DNA of 64,000 nt from Chitinophaga pinensis (GTDB lineage Bacteria; Bacteroidota; Bacteroidia; 2-12-FULL-35-15): NCBI GenBank assembly GCA_945879015.1, contig CAMCUO010000010.1:1-64000 (forward strand). Reading direction: 5' to 3'. Under the pieces are notes generated by a model. The model saw only the letters and a list, made by a program, of their open reading frames with translations. It was not told where the DNA came from and ran no database searches. How positions within the stretch are numbered: position 1 is the stretch's first letter; every line of letters starts with the position of its first letter. This document shows, piece by piece, positions 6,559-15,484 of the stretch. The position numbers and the translations under genes are program-made.

Positions 6559-8856
6559 ATGACTTTTTTTAAGCATATATTTCTCTTCATTATCGTTTTT
6601 GTCTCGCTATTCCTATCTCCAAATTCTGCCAATGCACAAAAAGTAGGAGTTGTTTTGAGTGGAGGTGCGGCAAGTGGAATTGCGCATATAGGAGTTTTAA
6701 AAGCGCTAGAAGAAAACAATATTCCAATCGATTATATTACTGGAACATCCATGGGTGCTTTGGTTGGCTCTATGTACGCAATGGGTTATTCTCCCGCTCA
6801 AATAGAAGCATTAGTAAAAGCAGAACGTTTTAAAAATTTATCTGAAGGAATTGTAGATCAGAAATATGCTTATTATTTTAAGCGTACAGATGACAATGCA
6901 TCCTGGATTACTTTTAAATTATCATTGGATTCAGCTTTTGTATCAACACTTCCAACAAATTTGATTTCTCCTGTTGCAATGGATTTTGGTATTATGGAAT
7001 TTGCTGCTGGTCCTTCTGCTGTTGCCAACTATAATTTCGATAGTTTGTTTGTTCCATTTCGTTGTGTTGCTTCTGACATTGAAAAAAAGGAATCTGTTAT
7101 TTTTAAAAGTGGCGATTTGGCGGAAGCTGTTCGTGCATCTATGTCGTTTCCATTTTATATTAAACCAATTAAAGTAGATGGACAATTATTGTTTGATGGT
7201 GGATTGTACAACAACTTCCCATCAAACGTTATGTACGATGATTTTTTTCCTGATTTTATGATTGGTAGTAATGTTGGTTCTAATAATCCGCCTCCTGATG
7301 AAGACAATTTGCTTTCACAAATTAAAACGATGTTGCAAAGTAAATCTAACTATGATATTTTATGTGAAGCAGGTGTAATTATTCAACCTAAAGTAGATGT
7401 TGGTTTATTTAATTTTAATAATCTGCAACCTATTATTGATAGTGGTTATGCAACCGCAATGAGAAATATGGAGTTTATTAAACAAAATGTTGAAAGAAGG
7501 ACCACCAAAGAAGAGTTAGCAATTAAGAGAAGCAATTTTAAAGGAATGGAACCTAAAATAGTTTTTGATAATATTTATATCGAAGGCTTAACTAAAAAAC
7601 AATCGGAGTATGTTAAAAAAGTATTGCGACATAAAAATAAAATAGTGAGTCTGGAAGATATGAAAGAAGGTTACTTCCGTTTATCTGCCGACAACAAAAT
7701 TAAATACATCTATCCGAAAGCAAAATTCAATCCGCAAACAGGTTATTATGATTTGTATTTGCGAATCAAAAAAGAAAGAAATTTAATTACTGATTTCGGA
7801 GGAAACTTTTCTAATCGTCCGATTAGTGATGGCTATTTAGGTTTGCAGTACAACTATTTAGGAAGATTTGCTGCGGGAATTATGGCCAATGCTTATTTTG
7901 GAAAATTATATAGTTCCCTACAATTAAAAACCCGTTTTGATTTTCCATCTAGAGTTCCGATTTTTATTGAACCTGGTATAACTTGGAATAAATGGGATTA
8001 TTATAAAAGTAGTAGTGCTTTTTTAGAAGATACTAAACCTGCATATTTAATTGAAAGTGAAGAGTACGGAAATTTAAACATTGGTTTTCCAACAGGAAAA
8101 AAAGGAAGAATAGTTGGAGGAGCTGGAGTAGCAAGGATTACAAATAGGTATTATCAAACATCATTTTTTGTGCAGTTAGACACAGCTGACCAAACAAATT
8201 TTGATTTGGTAACTGGACAAGCCTATTATGAAATTAATTCTTTGAACAGAAAACAATATGCTAATCAAGGAGGATTTCTTAGAATATGCGGTCGCTATGT
8301 ATACGGATTAGAAGTGAATACTCCTGGTTCTACTTCTTTTGATATTAAAGAAAATTCCAATCATCATGAATGGGCTGTTTTTAAACTTACTGGTGAACGC
8401 TATTTTAATAGAAGAGGAACTTTTAAAATAGGGCTTTTTGGAGAAGGCGTTTATTCTACGCAAACGCTTTTTCAAAATTATACTTCTAGTATTTTATCAG
8501 CTCCAGCGTTTCAACCAACTCCTTACAGTAGAACCATCTTCAATGAAAATTATAGAACACATAAATATGCAGCTGGAGGAATCAAATTTATAGTTAATAT
8601 TCGAAAGACAATTGAATTTAGGATGGAGGGTTATATTTATCAGCCCTACCAAGTGTTGATTAAAACGGCCGATTTAAAAACCGAATTTGGAATTCCTTTT
8701 GCATTACAACACTATGTTGCTACTGCAGGGTTTGTATGGCATACTCCCGTAGGACCAATGAGCATAACCGCTAATTACTACGATCAAGTGAAAGATCCTG
8801 TCTCTATTCTCTTCCATTTCGGATACATCATTTTCAATAAAAGAGCACTCGAATAG
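6559..8856 (+). CDS. Patatin-like phospholipase with POTRA and BamA-like barrel (PlpD type)
   Basis: A 765-residue outer membrane protein. It has a signal peptide (cleavage after SANA, about residue 26) and a patatin lipase domain with the oxyanion loop SGGAASG, nucleophile Ser64 in GTSMG and the catalytic Asp in DGGLYNNFP (about residue 213). A POTRA-like domain spans about 335-405 and a C-terminal 16-strand-type barrel about 410-765. This is the layout of type Vd autotransporters such as PlpD, which display a phospholipase A on the cell surface. In Bacteroidota the same architecture is common and the lipase part may stay periplasmic or exposed. It is alone between repeat pair C and the pyrophosphatase leader. 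Confidence 0.88.
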   Translation: MTFFKHIFLFIIVFVSLFLSPNSANAQKVGVVLSGGAASGIAHIGVLKALEENNIPIDYITGTSMGALVGSMYAMGYSPAQIEALVKAERFKNLSEGIVDQKYAYYFKRTDDNASWITFKLSLDSAFVSTLPTNLISPVAMDFGIMEFAAGPSAVANYNFDSLFVPFRCVASDIEKKESVIFKSGDLAEAVRASMSFPFYIKPIKVDGQLLFDGGLYNNFPSNVMYDDFFPDFMIGSNVGSNNPPPDEDNLLSQIKTMLQSKSNYDILCEAGVIIQPKVDVGLFNFNNLQPIIDSGYATAMRNMEFIKQNVERRTTKEELAIKRSNFKGMEPKIVFDNIYIEGLTKKQSEYVKKVLRHKNKIVSLEDMKEGYFRLSADNKIKYIYPKAKFNPQTGYYDLYLRIKKERNLITDFGGNFSNRPISDGYLGLQYNYLGRFAAGIMANAYFGKLYSSLQLKTRFDFPSRVPIFIEPGITWNKWDYYKSSSAFLEDTKPAYLIESEEYGNLNIGFPTGKKGRIVGGAGVARITNRYYQTSFFVQLDTADQTNFDLVTGQAYYEINSLNRKQYANQGGFLRICGRYVYGLEVNTPGSTSFDIKENSNHHEWAVFKLTGERYFNRRGTFKIGLFGEGVYSTQTLFQNYTSSILSAPAFQPTPYSRTIFNENYRTHKYAAGGIKFIVNIRKTIEFRMEGYIYQPYQVLIKTADLKTEFGIPFALQHYVATAGFVWHTPVGPMSITANYYDQVKDPVSILFHFGYIIFNKRALE

Positions 8857-8884
8857 GGACTTAAGTGTCTGAAAACCAATATTT

Positions 8885-8915
8885 TTTGATATTTACTATA
8901 TTTTACATAAGTTTG
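8885..8915 (+). promoter_or_regulatory. Promoter for the membrane pyrophosphatase gene
   Basis: TTTG at 8885-8888 and TAAGTTTG at 8908-8915 are separated by exactly 19 bases, a full match to the Bacteroidota housekeeping promoter. Transcription would begin near 8922, giving an untranslated leader of about 130 bases. That leader holds dispersed repeat fragments (a GGCAGTAAACAATTGGGC stretch near 8950 and a CTCGACTTCGCTCGAAATG stretch near 8993). Confidence 0.7.
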
Positions 8916-9053
8916 CACCCCTAAATCAATAGACAAATTAAAAGAAATAGGCAGTAAACAATTGGGCAATAGACAATAAAAAAAGATTTCTCGACTTCGC
9001 TCGAAATGACAATTAAAAACAAAGAAAATACAAAATAATAATTAATTAAAACT

Positions 9054-11657
9054 ATGAACGAATACGTAATTTATTCAGTGCCCGCATTAGGGATTTTAGG
9101 ATTGTTAGTGATGGCAATTAAATCAGCTTGGGTTAGTAAGCAAGATGCTGGTGATAAAAACATGCAAGAACTTGCTGGTTATATTGCTGATGGTGCAATG
9201 GCATTTTTAAAAGCAGAATGGAAAGTGTTAAGCATTTTTGTTGTTTTTGCAGCAGCTCTATTAGCATATTCTGGAACTATCCATGAAATCAATGGAAGAG
9301 AAATTCACGGTAGTTGGATTATATCAATAGCATTTATTATTGGAGCTGTTTTTTCTGCTACGGCAGGATATATAGGAATGAAAGTAGCTACTAAGGCAAA
9401 TGTTCGTACAACACAAGCGGCTAAAACAAGTTTGAAACAAGCATTGAAAGTGTCTTTCACTGGTGGAACTGTAATGGGTTTAGGTGTTGCTGGTTTAGCT
9501 GTATTAGGTTTAGGAAGTTTATTCATTGTGTTCTTAAAAATATTTAATGTTGTTACTGTTGATAGTAACGAAATGAAAACGGCAATTGAAGTATTGACAG
9601 GTTTCTCATTAGGAGCTGAGTCTATTGCATTATTTGCACGTGTTGGTGGAGGTATTTATACAAAAGCGGCTGACGTTGGAGCTGATTTAGTTGGTAAAGT
9701 TGAAGCTGGTATTCCTGAAGATGATGTTCGTAACCCTGCAACTATTGCAGATAACGTTGGAGATAACGTTGGTGATGTTGCTGGTATGGGTGCCGATTTA
9801 TTTGGTTCTTATGTAGCAACTATTTTAGCAACAATGGTATTGGGACAAGAAATTAATGTAGTAGATAATTTTGGTGGAATGTCGCCAATCCTTTTACCAA
9901 TGGTTATTTGTGGATTAGGAATTGTGTTTTCTATCATAGGAACTTGGTTTGTTACTATTAAGGATGATAAATCGAATGTTCAAACAGCTTTGAATCTTGG
10001 TAACTGGGCTTCCATGTTAATTACAGTTGTTGCCTCTTATTTTATTGTAATGTACATGTTACCTGATGGAGAAATTTCTTTGAGAGGAATCGTATTTACA
10101 AAAATGGGTGTGTTTGGAGCTATTCTAGTTGGTACAGTGGTTGGTGCAATCATGAGTATTGTAACTGAGTATTATACTGCAATGGGTAAGCCTCCAGTAA
10201 ATTCTATTATTCAACAATCTTCTACTGGTCATGCAACAAATATTATTGGTGGTTTAGCTGTTGGTATGAAATCGACAGTGATTCCAATTTTAACTTTGGC
10301 TGCAGGTATTATGGGTTCATATTATTGTGCTGGTTTATATGGTGTAGCAATCGCTGCTGCAGGTATGATGGCAACTACAGCTATGCAATTAGCAATTGAT
10401 GCATTCGGACCAATTGCAGATAACGCTGGTGGTATTGCAGAGATGAGTCAATTGCCTCCCGAAGTTCGTGAACGTACAGATAATTTAGATGCTGTTGGAA
10501 ATACTACTGCAGCTACCGGAAAAGGATTTGCTATTGCTTCAGCAGCTTTAACATCTTTAGCATTGTTTGCTGCCTTTGTTGGAATTGCAGGTATTGATGC
10601 AATTGATATTTACAAAGCTCCAGTATTAGCAGGTTTATTTGTGGGTGGAATGATTCCATTTATTTTTTCTGCATTGTGTATTCAAGCAGTTGGAAAAGCT
10701 GCAATGGATATGGTGCAAGAAGTTCGTAGACAGTTCCGCGAAATTCCAGGTATCATGGAATACAAAGCAAAACCAGAATACGAAAAATGTGTAGCTATTT
10801 CTACAAAAGCATCTATCCGCGAAATGATGATGCCAGGTGCAATTGCATTGATTACTCCAGTGATTGTTGGTTTTGTTTTCGGACCAGAAGTATTAGGAGG
10901 TTTATTAGCTGGTGTAACTGTATCAGGAGTATTGATGGGAATTTTTCAATCAAATGCTGGTGGTGCTTGGGACAATGCAAAAAAATCTTTTGAAAAAGGT
11001 GTTATGATTAATGGTGAAATGTTCTACAAAAAATCTGAACCTCATAAAGCATCTGTTACTGGTGATACAGTTGGAGATCCTTTCAAAGATACTTCTGGAC
11101 CATCTATGAATATCTTAATCAAATTAATGTCGATTGTTTCTTTGGTTATCGCTCCATATATTGCAGTTAATACTGCAGAAGCTGGAATGGGTTGTGAAGG
11201 TGATATGATGCAAACAGAATGTTGCGAAGGACATGGTGAAGAAATGATGGAAGCTTGTCACGAAGGTGGAAATATGTGCGACATGACTAAGTGTGCATCA
11301 ATGACAAAAGAACAATGTGCTGCAATGTGCGATTCAACTGGTTGTTCTCCTGATGAAAAAGCATATTGTATGAGCATGTATGGCGCTGATGGAAAATTTG
11401 TTGGTCCGAAATGCGACATGAAAATGTGCATGAACATGAGCAAAGAAGAATGTGCTAAATATTGTGATTCAGTAAAATGTTCTCCCGAAGAAAAAGCAAT
11501 GTGTGTTAAACATGCTGGCGGAGGTGAAGCAAAAGCTCACGGAAAAGCTTGTTCACGTGAAGGAGATAAAGGTTGTGGCGGCGATTGCAAAAAAGGTTGC
11601 AAAACAAAAGAAGAGTGTATGAAGTCTTGCGGAGAATCTTGCGCGAAGCATCACTAA
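9054..11657 (+). CDS. hppA: K+-dependent membrane pyrophosphatase (Na+/H+ pump) with Cys/Met-rich C-terminal tail
   Basis: An 867-residue ion pump that couples hydrolysis of pyrophosphate to Na+ or H+ export. Residues 1 to about 705 form the usual 16-helix core, with the signature [11 protein letters not shown] (about 206-216), the acidic [20 protein letters not shown] loop and the GGAWDNAKK loop near the end. [10 protein letters not shown] (about 482-491) has Ala where K+-independent pumps have Lys, so K+ dependence is expected; Na+ versus H+ is not decided. Residues 706-867 are an extra tail with 23 Cys and about 17 Met in 162 residues. It contains two tandem 35-residue units (about 742-776 and 787-821) sharing CDM-x-x-C, KE-x-C, CDS and CSP-x-EKA-x-C. 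In known pumps the C-terminus faces away from the cytoplasm, so the tail should lie in the periplasm. Confidence 0.93.
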   Translation: MNEYVIYSVPALGILGLLVMAIKSAWVSKQDAGDKNMQELAGYIADGAMAFLKAEWKVLSIFVVFAAALLAYSGTIHEINGREIHGSWIISIAFIIGAVFSATAGYIGMKVATKANVRTTQAAKTSLKQALKVSFTGGTVMGLGVAGLAVLGLGSLFIVFLKIFNVVTVDSNEMKTAIEVLTGFSLGAESIALFARVGGGIYTKAADVGADLVGKVEAGIPEDDVRNPATIADNVGDNVGDVAGMGADLFGSYVATILATMVLGQEINVVDNFGGMSPILLPMVICGLGIVFSIIGTWFVTIKDDKSNVQTALNLGNWASMLITVVASYFIVMYMLPDGEISLRGIVFTKMGVFGAILVGTVVGAIMSIVTEYYTAMGKPPVNSIIQQSSTGHATNIIGGLAVGMKSTVIPILTLAAGIMGSYYCAGLYGVAIAAAGMMATTAMQLAIDAFGPIADNAGGIAEMSQLPPEVRERTDNLDAVGNTTAATGKGFAIASAALTSLALFAAFVGIAGIDAIDIYKAPVLAGLFVGGMIPFIFSALCIQAVGKAAMDMVQEVRRQFREIPGIMEYKAKPEYEKCVAISTKASIREMMMPGAIALITPVIVGFVFGPEVLGGLLAGVTVSGVLMGIFQSNAGGAWDNAKKSFEKGVMINGEMFYKKSEPHKASVTGDTVGDPFKDTSGPSMNILIKLMSIVSLVIAPYIAVNTAEAGMGCEGDMMQTECCEGHGEEMMEACHEGGNMCDMTKCASMTKEQCAAMCDSTGCSPDEKAYCMSMYGADGKFVGPKCDMKMCMNMSKEECAKYCDSVKCSPEEKAMCVKHAGGGEAKAHGKACSREGDKGCGGDCKKGCKTKEECMKSCGESCAKHH
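11169..11654 (+). other. Cys/Met-rich tandem repeat tail of HppA
   Basis: This coding segment adds 162 residues beyond the last membrane helix. Its units repeat at 45 residues; a third, looser part (about 833-867) has the pattern C-x-x-x-C-x-x-x-C-x5-C-x3-C-x3-C. Density of Cys, Met, His and Asp suggests binding of soft metal ions such as copper or zinc, but that is inference. No similar tail exists on well-studied pyrophosphatases. Confidence 0.85.
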
Positions 11658-11678
11658 GAAATAAATATTTAATTAAAT

Positions 11679-11710
11679 AAAAAATGCTTCTCAATCGAGA
11701 AGCATTTTTT
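11679..11710. terminator. Bidirectional terminator after hppA
   Basis: A perfect 14-bp stem (11679-11692 with 11697-11710) over a four-base loop, flanked by A and T runs on both sides. It can stop hppA from the left and the convergent 110-residue gene from the right. Confidence 0.9.
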
Positions 11711-11729
11711 ATTTCTGATAAATTGTGTC

Positions 11730-12062
11730 CTAAGAAAACATATGAGTACCATGCATTAGTCCAATAACTAATGCAACTAGAGAAAGTAAAATTCCAGCCA
11801 TAGCAAGTTTGCTTTTTGTTTTAATAGCAGAAACAGTGCATAAAACTGAAGCCAATCCTCCTGCAATAACTAAATTCATGCCTGTGTTTACTTTTGCTTC
11901 GTATGCTGCATAAAATATCATGCTTGTCATCTCATCTGAAAATCCTGTGTTTAATGAATCTTCAAGCAACTCGGCTGCAGGTGCCAAGACAAATTGTAAG
12001 TAAATTCCTGTTATAAAAGATAAAATGCTGAGGACGAATCCTGAAATAGAAAGTATTTTCAT
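11730..12062 (-). CDS. Small membrane protein, unknown function
   Basis: A 110-residue protein with three or four hydrophobic helices: about 3-28, 58-80, 84-95 and 88-107 (the last two may be one). Between the first two lies a short acidic loop. No family was recognised and no charged catalytic residues stand out. It faces hppA across a shared terminator and is divergent from the addA-like gene. Confidence 0.65.
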   Translation of the reverse strand: MKILSISGFVLSILSFITGIYLQFVLAPAAELLEDSLNTGFSDEMTSMIFYAAYEAKVNTGMNLVIAGGLASVLCTVSAIKTKSKLAMAGILLSLVALVIGLMHGTHMFS

Positions 12063-12127
12063 ATTAAGTAATTTTAAATAAAATTAACGATTTATTGTGT
12101 AATTTGCAATATTCAATTAGAGATTCT

Positions 12128-15100
12128 ATGTCAGACAAAAATTTTACTATTTATAAGTCATCCGCTGGCTCTGGCAAGACCTTTACGCTGGTAAAAGAGT
12201 ACTTAGCCCTCGCATTGAACGATCCTTCTGATCCTCCAAAGGCTTACAAACATATTTTGGCTGTCACTTTTACAAATAAAGCTGCAGCAGAAATGAAAGA
12301 GCGAATCATTAAAGCTCTTAAAGAATTATCAGAAGAAGATTACTCTACCGTTTCTACTGGAACAAAAAATTTACTTGTTGAATTAAAGAAGCATAAAAAA
12401 TTAAATGCAGCAGTAGTATTAGATGATAAAATAATTCGTAAACGTTCTCTCAGTGTTTTAACGGCTATTCTTCACAACTATTCCGATTTTGCTATTGGGA
12501 CGATTGATGCATTTGTGCACAAAGTAGTTCGAACTTTCGCATTCGACTTAAAAATTCCTATGAGTTTTGAAATTGAAATGGATGATGAAAAATTATTGAC
12601 TCAAGCCATTGATTTGCTTTTAGCACAAATAGGGAATGACGAACGATTAACTAAGGCATTGGTTGAATTTGCAGAAAGTAAAACGGATGATGAAAAAAGT
12701 TGGCATATTGAGAACGATTTAAAATTATTTGCTAAAAATTTATTAGATGAAGAAGGTGCATTGCACATCGAAAAAATAAAACATTTAAGTGTCGATGATT
12801 TTTTCGAAATAAAAGATGTGCTGGCTAAAGAACTAAAAGAGTTTGAAAATGTTATTAAAGAAATTGGTAAAGAAGGGTTAGATTTAATTAAGAAAAAAAG
12901 TATAGAGCACGATAAGTTTGCTGGGGGCGCCAACGGAATAGGAAAGTATTTCACCTATTTGGCTGAATTGAGGCAAGATAAGTTGGTTCCCTCAGATACA
13001 GTTGTTAAGAATATTGAATCTGATACGTGGTATTCTGGAAAGGCTGCAGCTGATGATAAATCAGCCATCGATAATATTAAAGAGAGCTTGATTGTTTTGT
13101 ATGAAAAAGCTCAAAACTATATTCTTGCTAATTTGTCTCAGTTTCGGTTGTTTTCACTGATAAACAAAAACATTTATTCGCTGGCTGTTTTAAATGAGAT
13201 TGAAAAATTGTTGACGGAATATAAAACGCAAAACAATATTCTTCATATTTCGGAATTCAATAAAATGATTTCGAAAATTGTTTTGAATGAGCCCATTCCT
13301 TTTATATATGAACGGTTAGGTGAACGATATAACAATTATCTGATTGATGAATTTCAGGATACGTCGGTAATGCAGTTTCAAAACTTGTTGCCTTTGATTG
13401 ATAACTCCTTAGCAAACGGCTATTTTACAATGCTGGTAGGTGATGGAAAACAAGCCATTTACAGGTGGCGTGGAGGTGAAGTGGAACAATTTGCTATGTT
13501 GCCGAATGTTTTTAAGCACAATGATAATCCATTGGTGTTAGAACGAGAACAAGCATTGATTCGAAATCATATTCCGCAAATGTTGGATAAGAATTATCGT
13601 AGCAAACGAGAAGTCATTGAATTCAATAATTCACTTTTCAGAGCACTGTCTGGAAAGTTAAATGAGAAATTTAAAACGATTTATGATGGCTTAGAACAAG
13701 GATTTAATCCCGATAATGCTGGAGGATTTGTGCAGATTGAATTTCTTGCAGGTGTCAAAGAAGAATTTCGTGATCAGAATAAAGAACGAACATTGGAATT
13801 GATTCATAAGCTCCGAAACGATAATTATCAGTTAAAAGACATTTCAATTCTCGTGCGTAAAAACACTGATGGTAGTGACATTGCAAACTATCTAACAGAA
13901 AATGGAATAGCTGTTATTTCATCTGATTCTTTGCTGTTAAACAATTCTGTCGAAATAAATTTCTTTCACTCTTTGCTAAAATATTTATCGAATACAAGTG
14001 ATACAATTATTCAAACAGAAATTTTAGAATATTTATTATCCTCTAAATTGGTTTCTACAACAACCTTGGATGAAACTCTGCAAAACAGAACGGGAATAAG
14101 TGCGATTCTGAAAAATGCAAAATTTGAGTTTAGCGTAACTCATCTTTCCAAGATGGCATTGTATGAGTTGTGTGAAGAGTTGGTTCGGATTTTTAAATTG
14201 AACAGCACTCCAAATGCCTACATTCAATTTTTTTTAGATGAAGTTTTGAATTATAGTATAAAGAAAAATAATAATCTTAACGACTTTATTGAATATTGGG
14301 AAGAGAAGAAAGAAAAAGCATCTTTGATTATTCCACAAGGTATGGATGCGGTGAACATTATGACCATTCATCGTTCCAAAGGATTGGAATTCCCAGTTGT
14401 GATCTTGCCTTTTTCAAATACAGAAAAAAAGAATGGTAAAAAGAATTTATGGATTGACTTAGATAATGAAAAGCTTTCAAAATTAGCTTCAGCCATTGTT
14501 CCAACGAATAAAAATCTGGAAGAAACTGAGTTTGCTCATTTGTATCAGGATGAACAAGCAAAATCCCTTTTAGATAATTTGAATGTAATGTATGTTGGAT
14601 TTACCAGAGCGGAAGAGCGGATGTATGTTTTGTCGGGTATGCCTAGTAAAAAACCGGAAAATTTTTCTTCTGTGAGTGATATGTTGGCCTATTATTATCA
14701 ATCCACAAATGAGTGGTCGGATGGAAAAAATATTTATACTTTTGGAACTGAAGTAACACATAAGCAAAGTGCTAAGCAAAAGGAAACGTTGAATTTTGAA
14801 CTTTCAACTTTTAACTCCAATCGATGGAGAGAAAGTATTAAAATGCGTGCTGCTGCTCCGAGTATTTGGAATACAAATATGGCCGAAGTAAAAAAGGACT
14901 ATGGGAATATTGTTCATACTGCATTGGCAAAAGTAAAAATTGCGGAAGATATTGATATAGCTTTAAGTTCGATGAGTGCAGAAGGATTGATTACCAATCA
15001 GGAAATGGATGATTTAAAAATTACGCTTTCTAAAATCCTTAAACTGCCAAAATTAGCGATCCATTTCGAAAAAGGATTAACGATTAAAAACGAAGCCGAA

Positions 15101-15310
15101 ATTGTGACTTCTAGCGGAGAATTGTATCGGCCGGATAGGGTTGTGATAAATGGCAAAAATGCTGTAATTATCGACTATAAAACAGGGGAAGAGCGTAAAA
15201 AACACCAAGAACAAATCATTCGTTACTCCGACCTTTTAAGCCAAATGGGATACATTGTTACGGAGCGATTGCTTGTGTATATTGAGGATGAGAAGGTCGT
15301 AGCATGCTAA
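12128..15310 (+). CDS. UvrD/RecB-type helicase-nuclease, AddA-like
   Basis: About 1060 residues. Superfamily 1A helicase motifs are visible: Walker A SSAGSGKTFT at the start, VTFTNKAAAEMKERI (motif Ia), DEFQDTS (motif II, about residue 406), GDGKQAIYRWRGG (motif III), NIMTIHRSKGLEFPVVI (motif V) and YVGFTRAEERMYV (motif VI). A C-terminal PD-(D/E)XK nuclease domain shows YRPDRV and VIIDYKTG (about 1000-1020). Such proteins pair with an AddB-type partner to resect broken DNA ends. The start at 12128 is taken because MSDKNFTIYKSSAGSGKT matches the family start; the frame is open 11 codons further up. Residues near 887-897 (LNFELSTFNSN) come from an AT-rich dispersed repeat. The likely partner gene is at 18656. 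Confidence 0.88.
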   Translation: MSDKNFTIYKSSAGSGKTFTLVKEYLALALNDPSDPPKAYKHILAVTFTNKAAAEMKERIIKALKELSEEDYSTVSTGTKNLLVELKKHKKLNAAVVLDDKIIRKRSLSVLTAILHNYSDFAIGTIDAFVHKVVRTFAFDLKIPMSFEIEMDDEKLLTQAIDLLLAQIGNDERLTKALVEFAESKTDDEKSWHIENDLKLFAKNLLDEEGALHIEKIKHLSVDDFFEIKDVLAKELKEFENVIKEIGKEGLDLIKKKSIEHDKFAGGANGIGKYFTYLAELRQDKLVPSDTVVKNIESDTWYSGKAAADDKSAIDNIKESLIVLYEKAQNYILANLSQFRLFSLINKNIYSLAVLNEIEKLLTEYKTQNNILHISEFNKMISKIVLNEPIPFIYERLGERYNNYLIDEFQDTSVMQFQNLLPLIDNSLANGYFTMLVGDGKQAIYRWRGGEVEQFAMLPNVFKHNDNPLVLEREQALIRNHIPQMLDKNYRSKREVIEFNNSLFRALSGKLNEKFKTIYDGLEQGFNPDNAGGFVQIEFLAGVKEEFRDQNKERTLELIHKLRNDNYQLKDISILVRKNTDGSDIANYLTENGIAVISSDSLLLNNSVEINFFHSLLKYLSNTSDTIIQTEILEYLLSSKLVSTTTLDETLQNRTGISAILKNAKFEFSVTHLSKMALYELCEELVRIFKLNSTPNAYIQFFLDEVLNYSIKKNNNLNDFIEYWEEKKEKASLIIPQGMDAVNIMTIHRSKGLEFPVVILPFSNTEKKNGKKNLWIDLDNEKLSKLASAIVPTNKNLEETEFAHLYQDEQAKSLLDNLNVMYVGFTRAEERMYVLSGMPSKKPENFSSVSDMLAYYYQSTNEWSDGKNIYTFGTEVTHKQSAKQKETLNFELSTFNSNRWRESIKMRAAAPSIWNTNMAEVKKDYGNIVHTALAKVKIAEDIDIALSSMSAEGLITNQEMDDLKITLSKILKLPKLAIHFEKGLTIKNEAEIVTSSGELYRPDRVVINGKNAVIIDYKTGEERKKHQEQIIRYSDLLSQMGYIVTERLLVYIEDEKVVAC

Positions 15311-15484
15311 TTGAGTGTATTTCAAAATTGTTTTTACCCTTTTTTTAGTTGTCTATTGTCTACTCTTTTAATTGTCTACTGCTCCTATTTTCTTGCCAAC
15401 TATCCTTAAAATTGGCCTTTTAACAAAATCATTTTGTCATATTAATGTTTTGAGTTAAATTCGTTCTCAAATTAAAAAAAAGAC

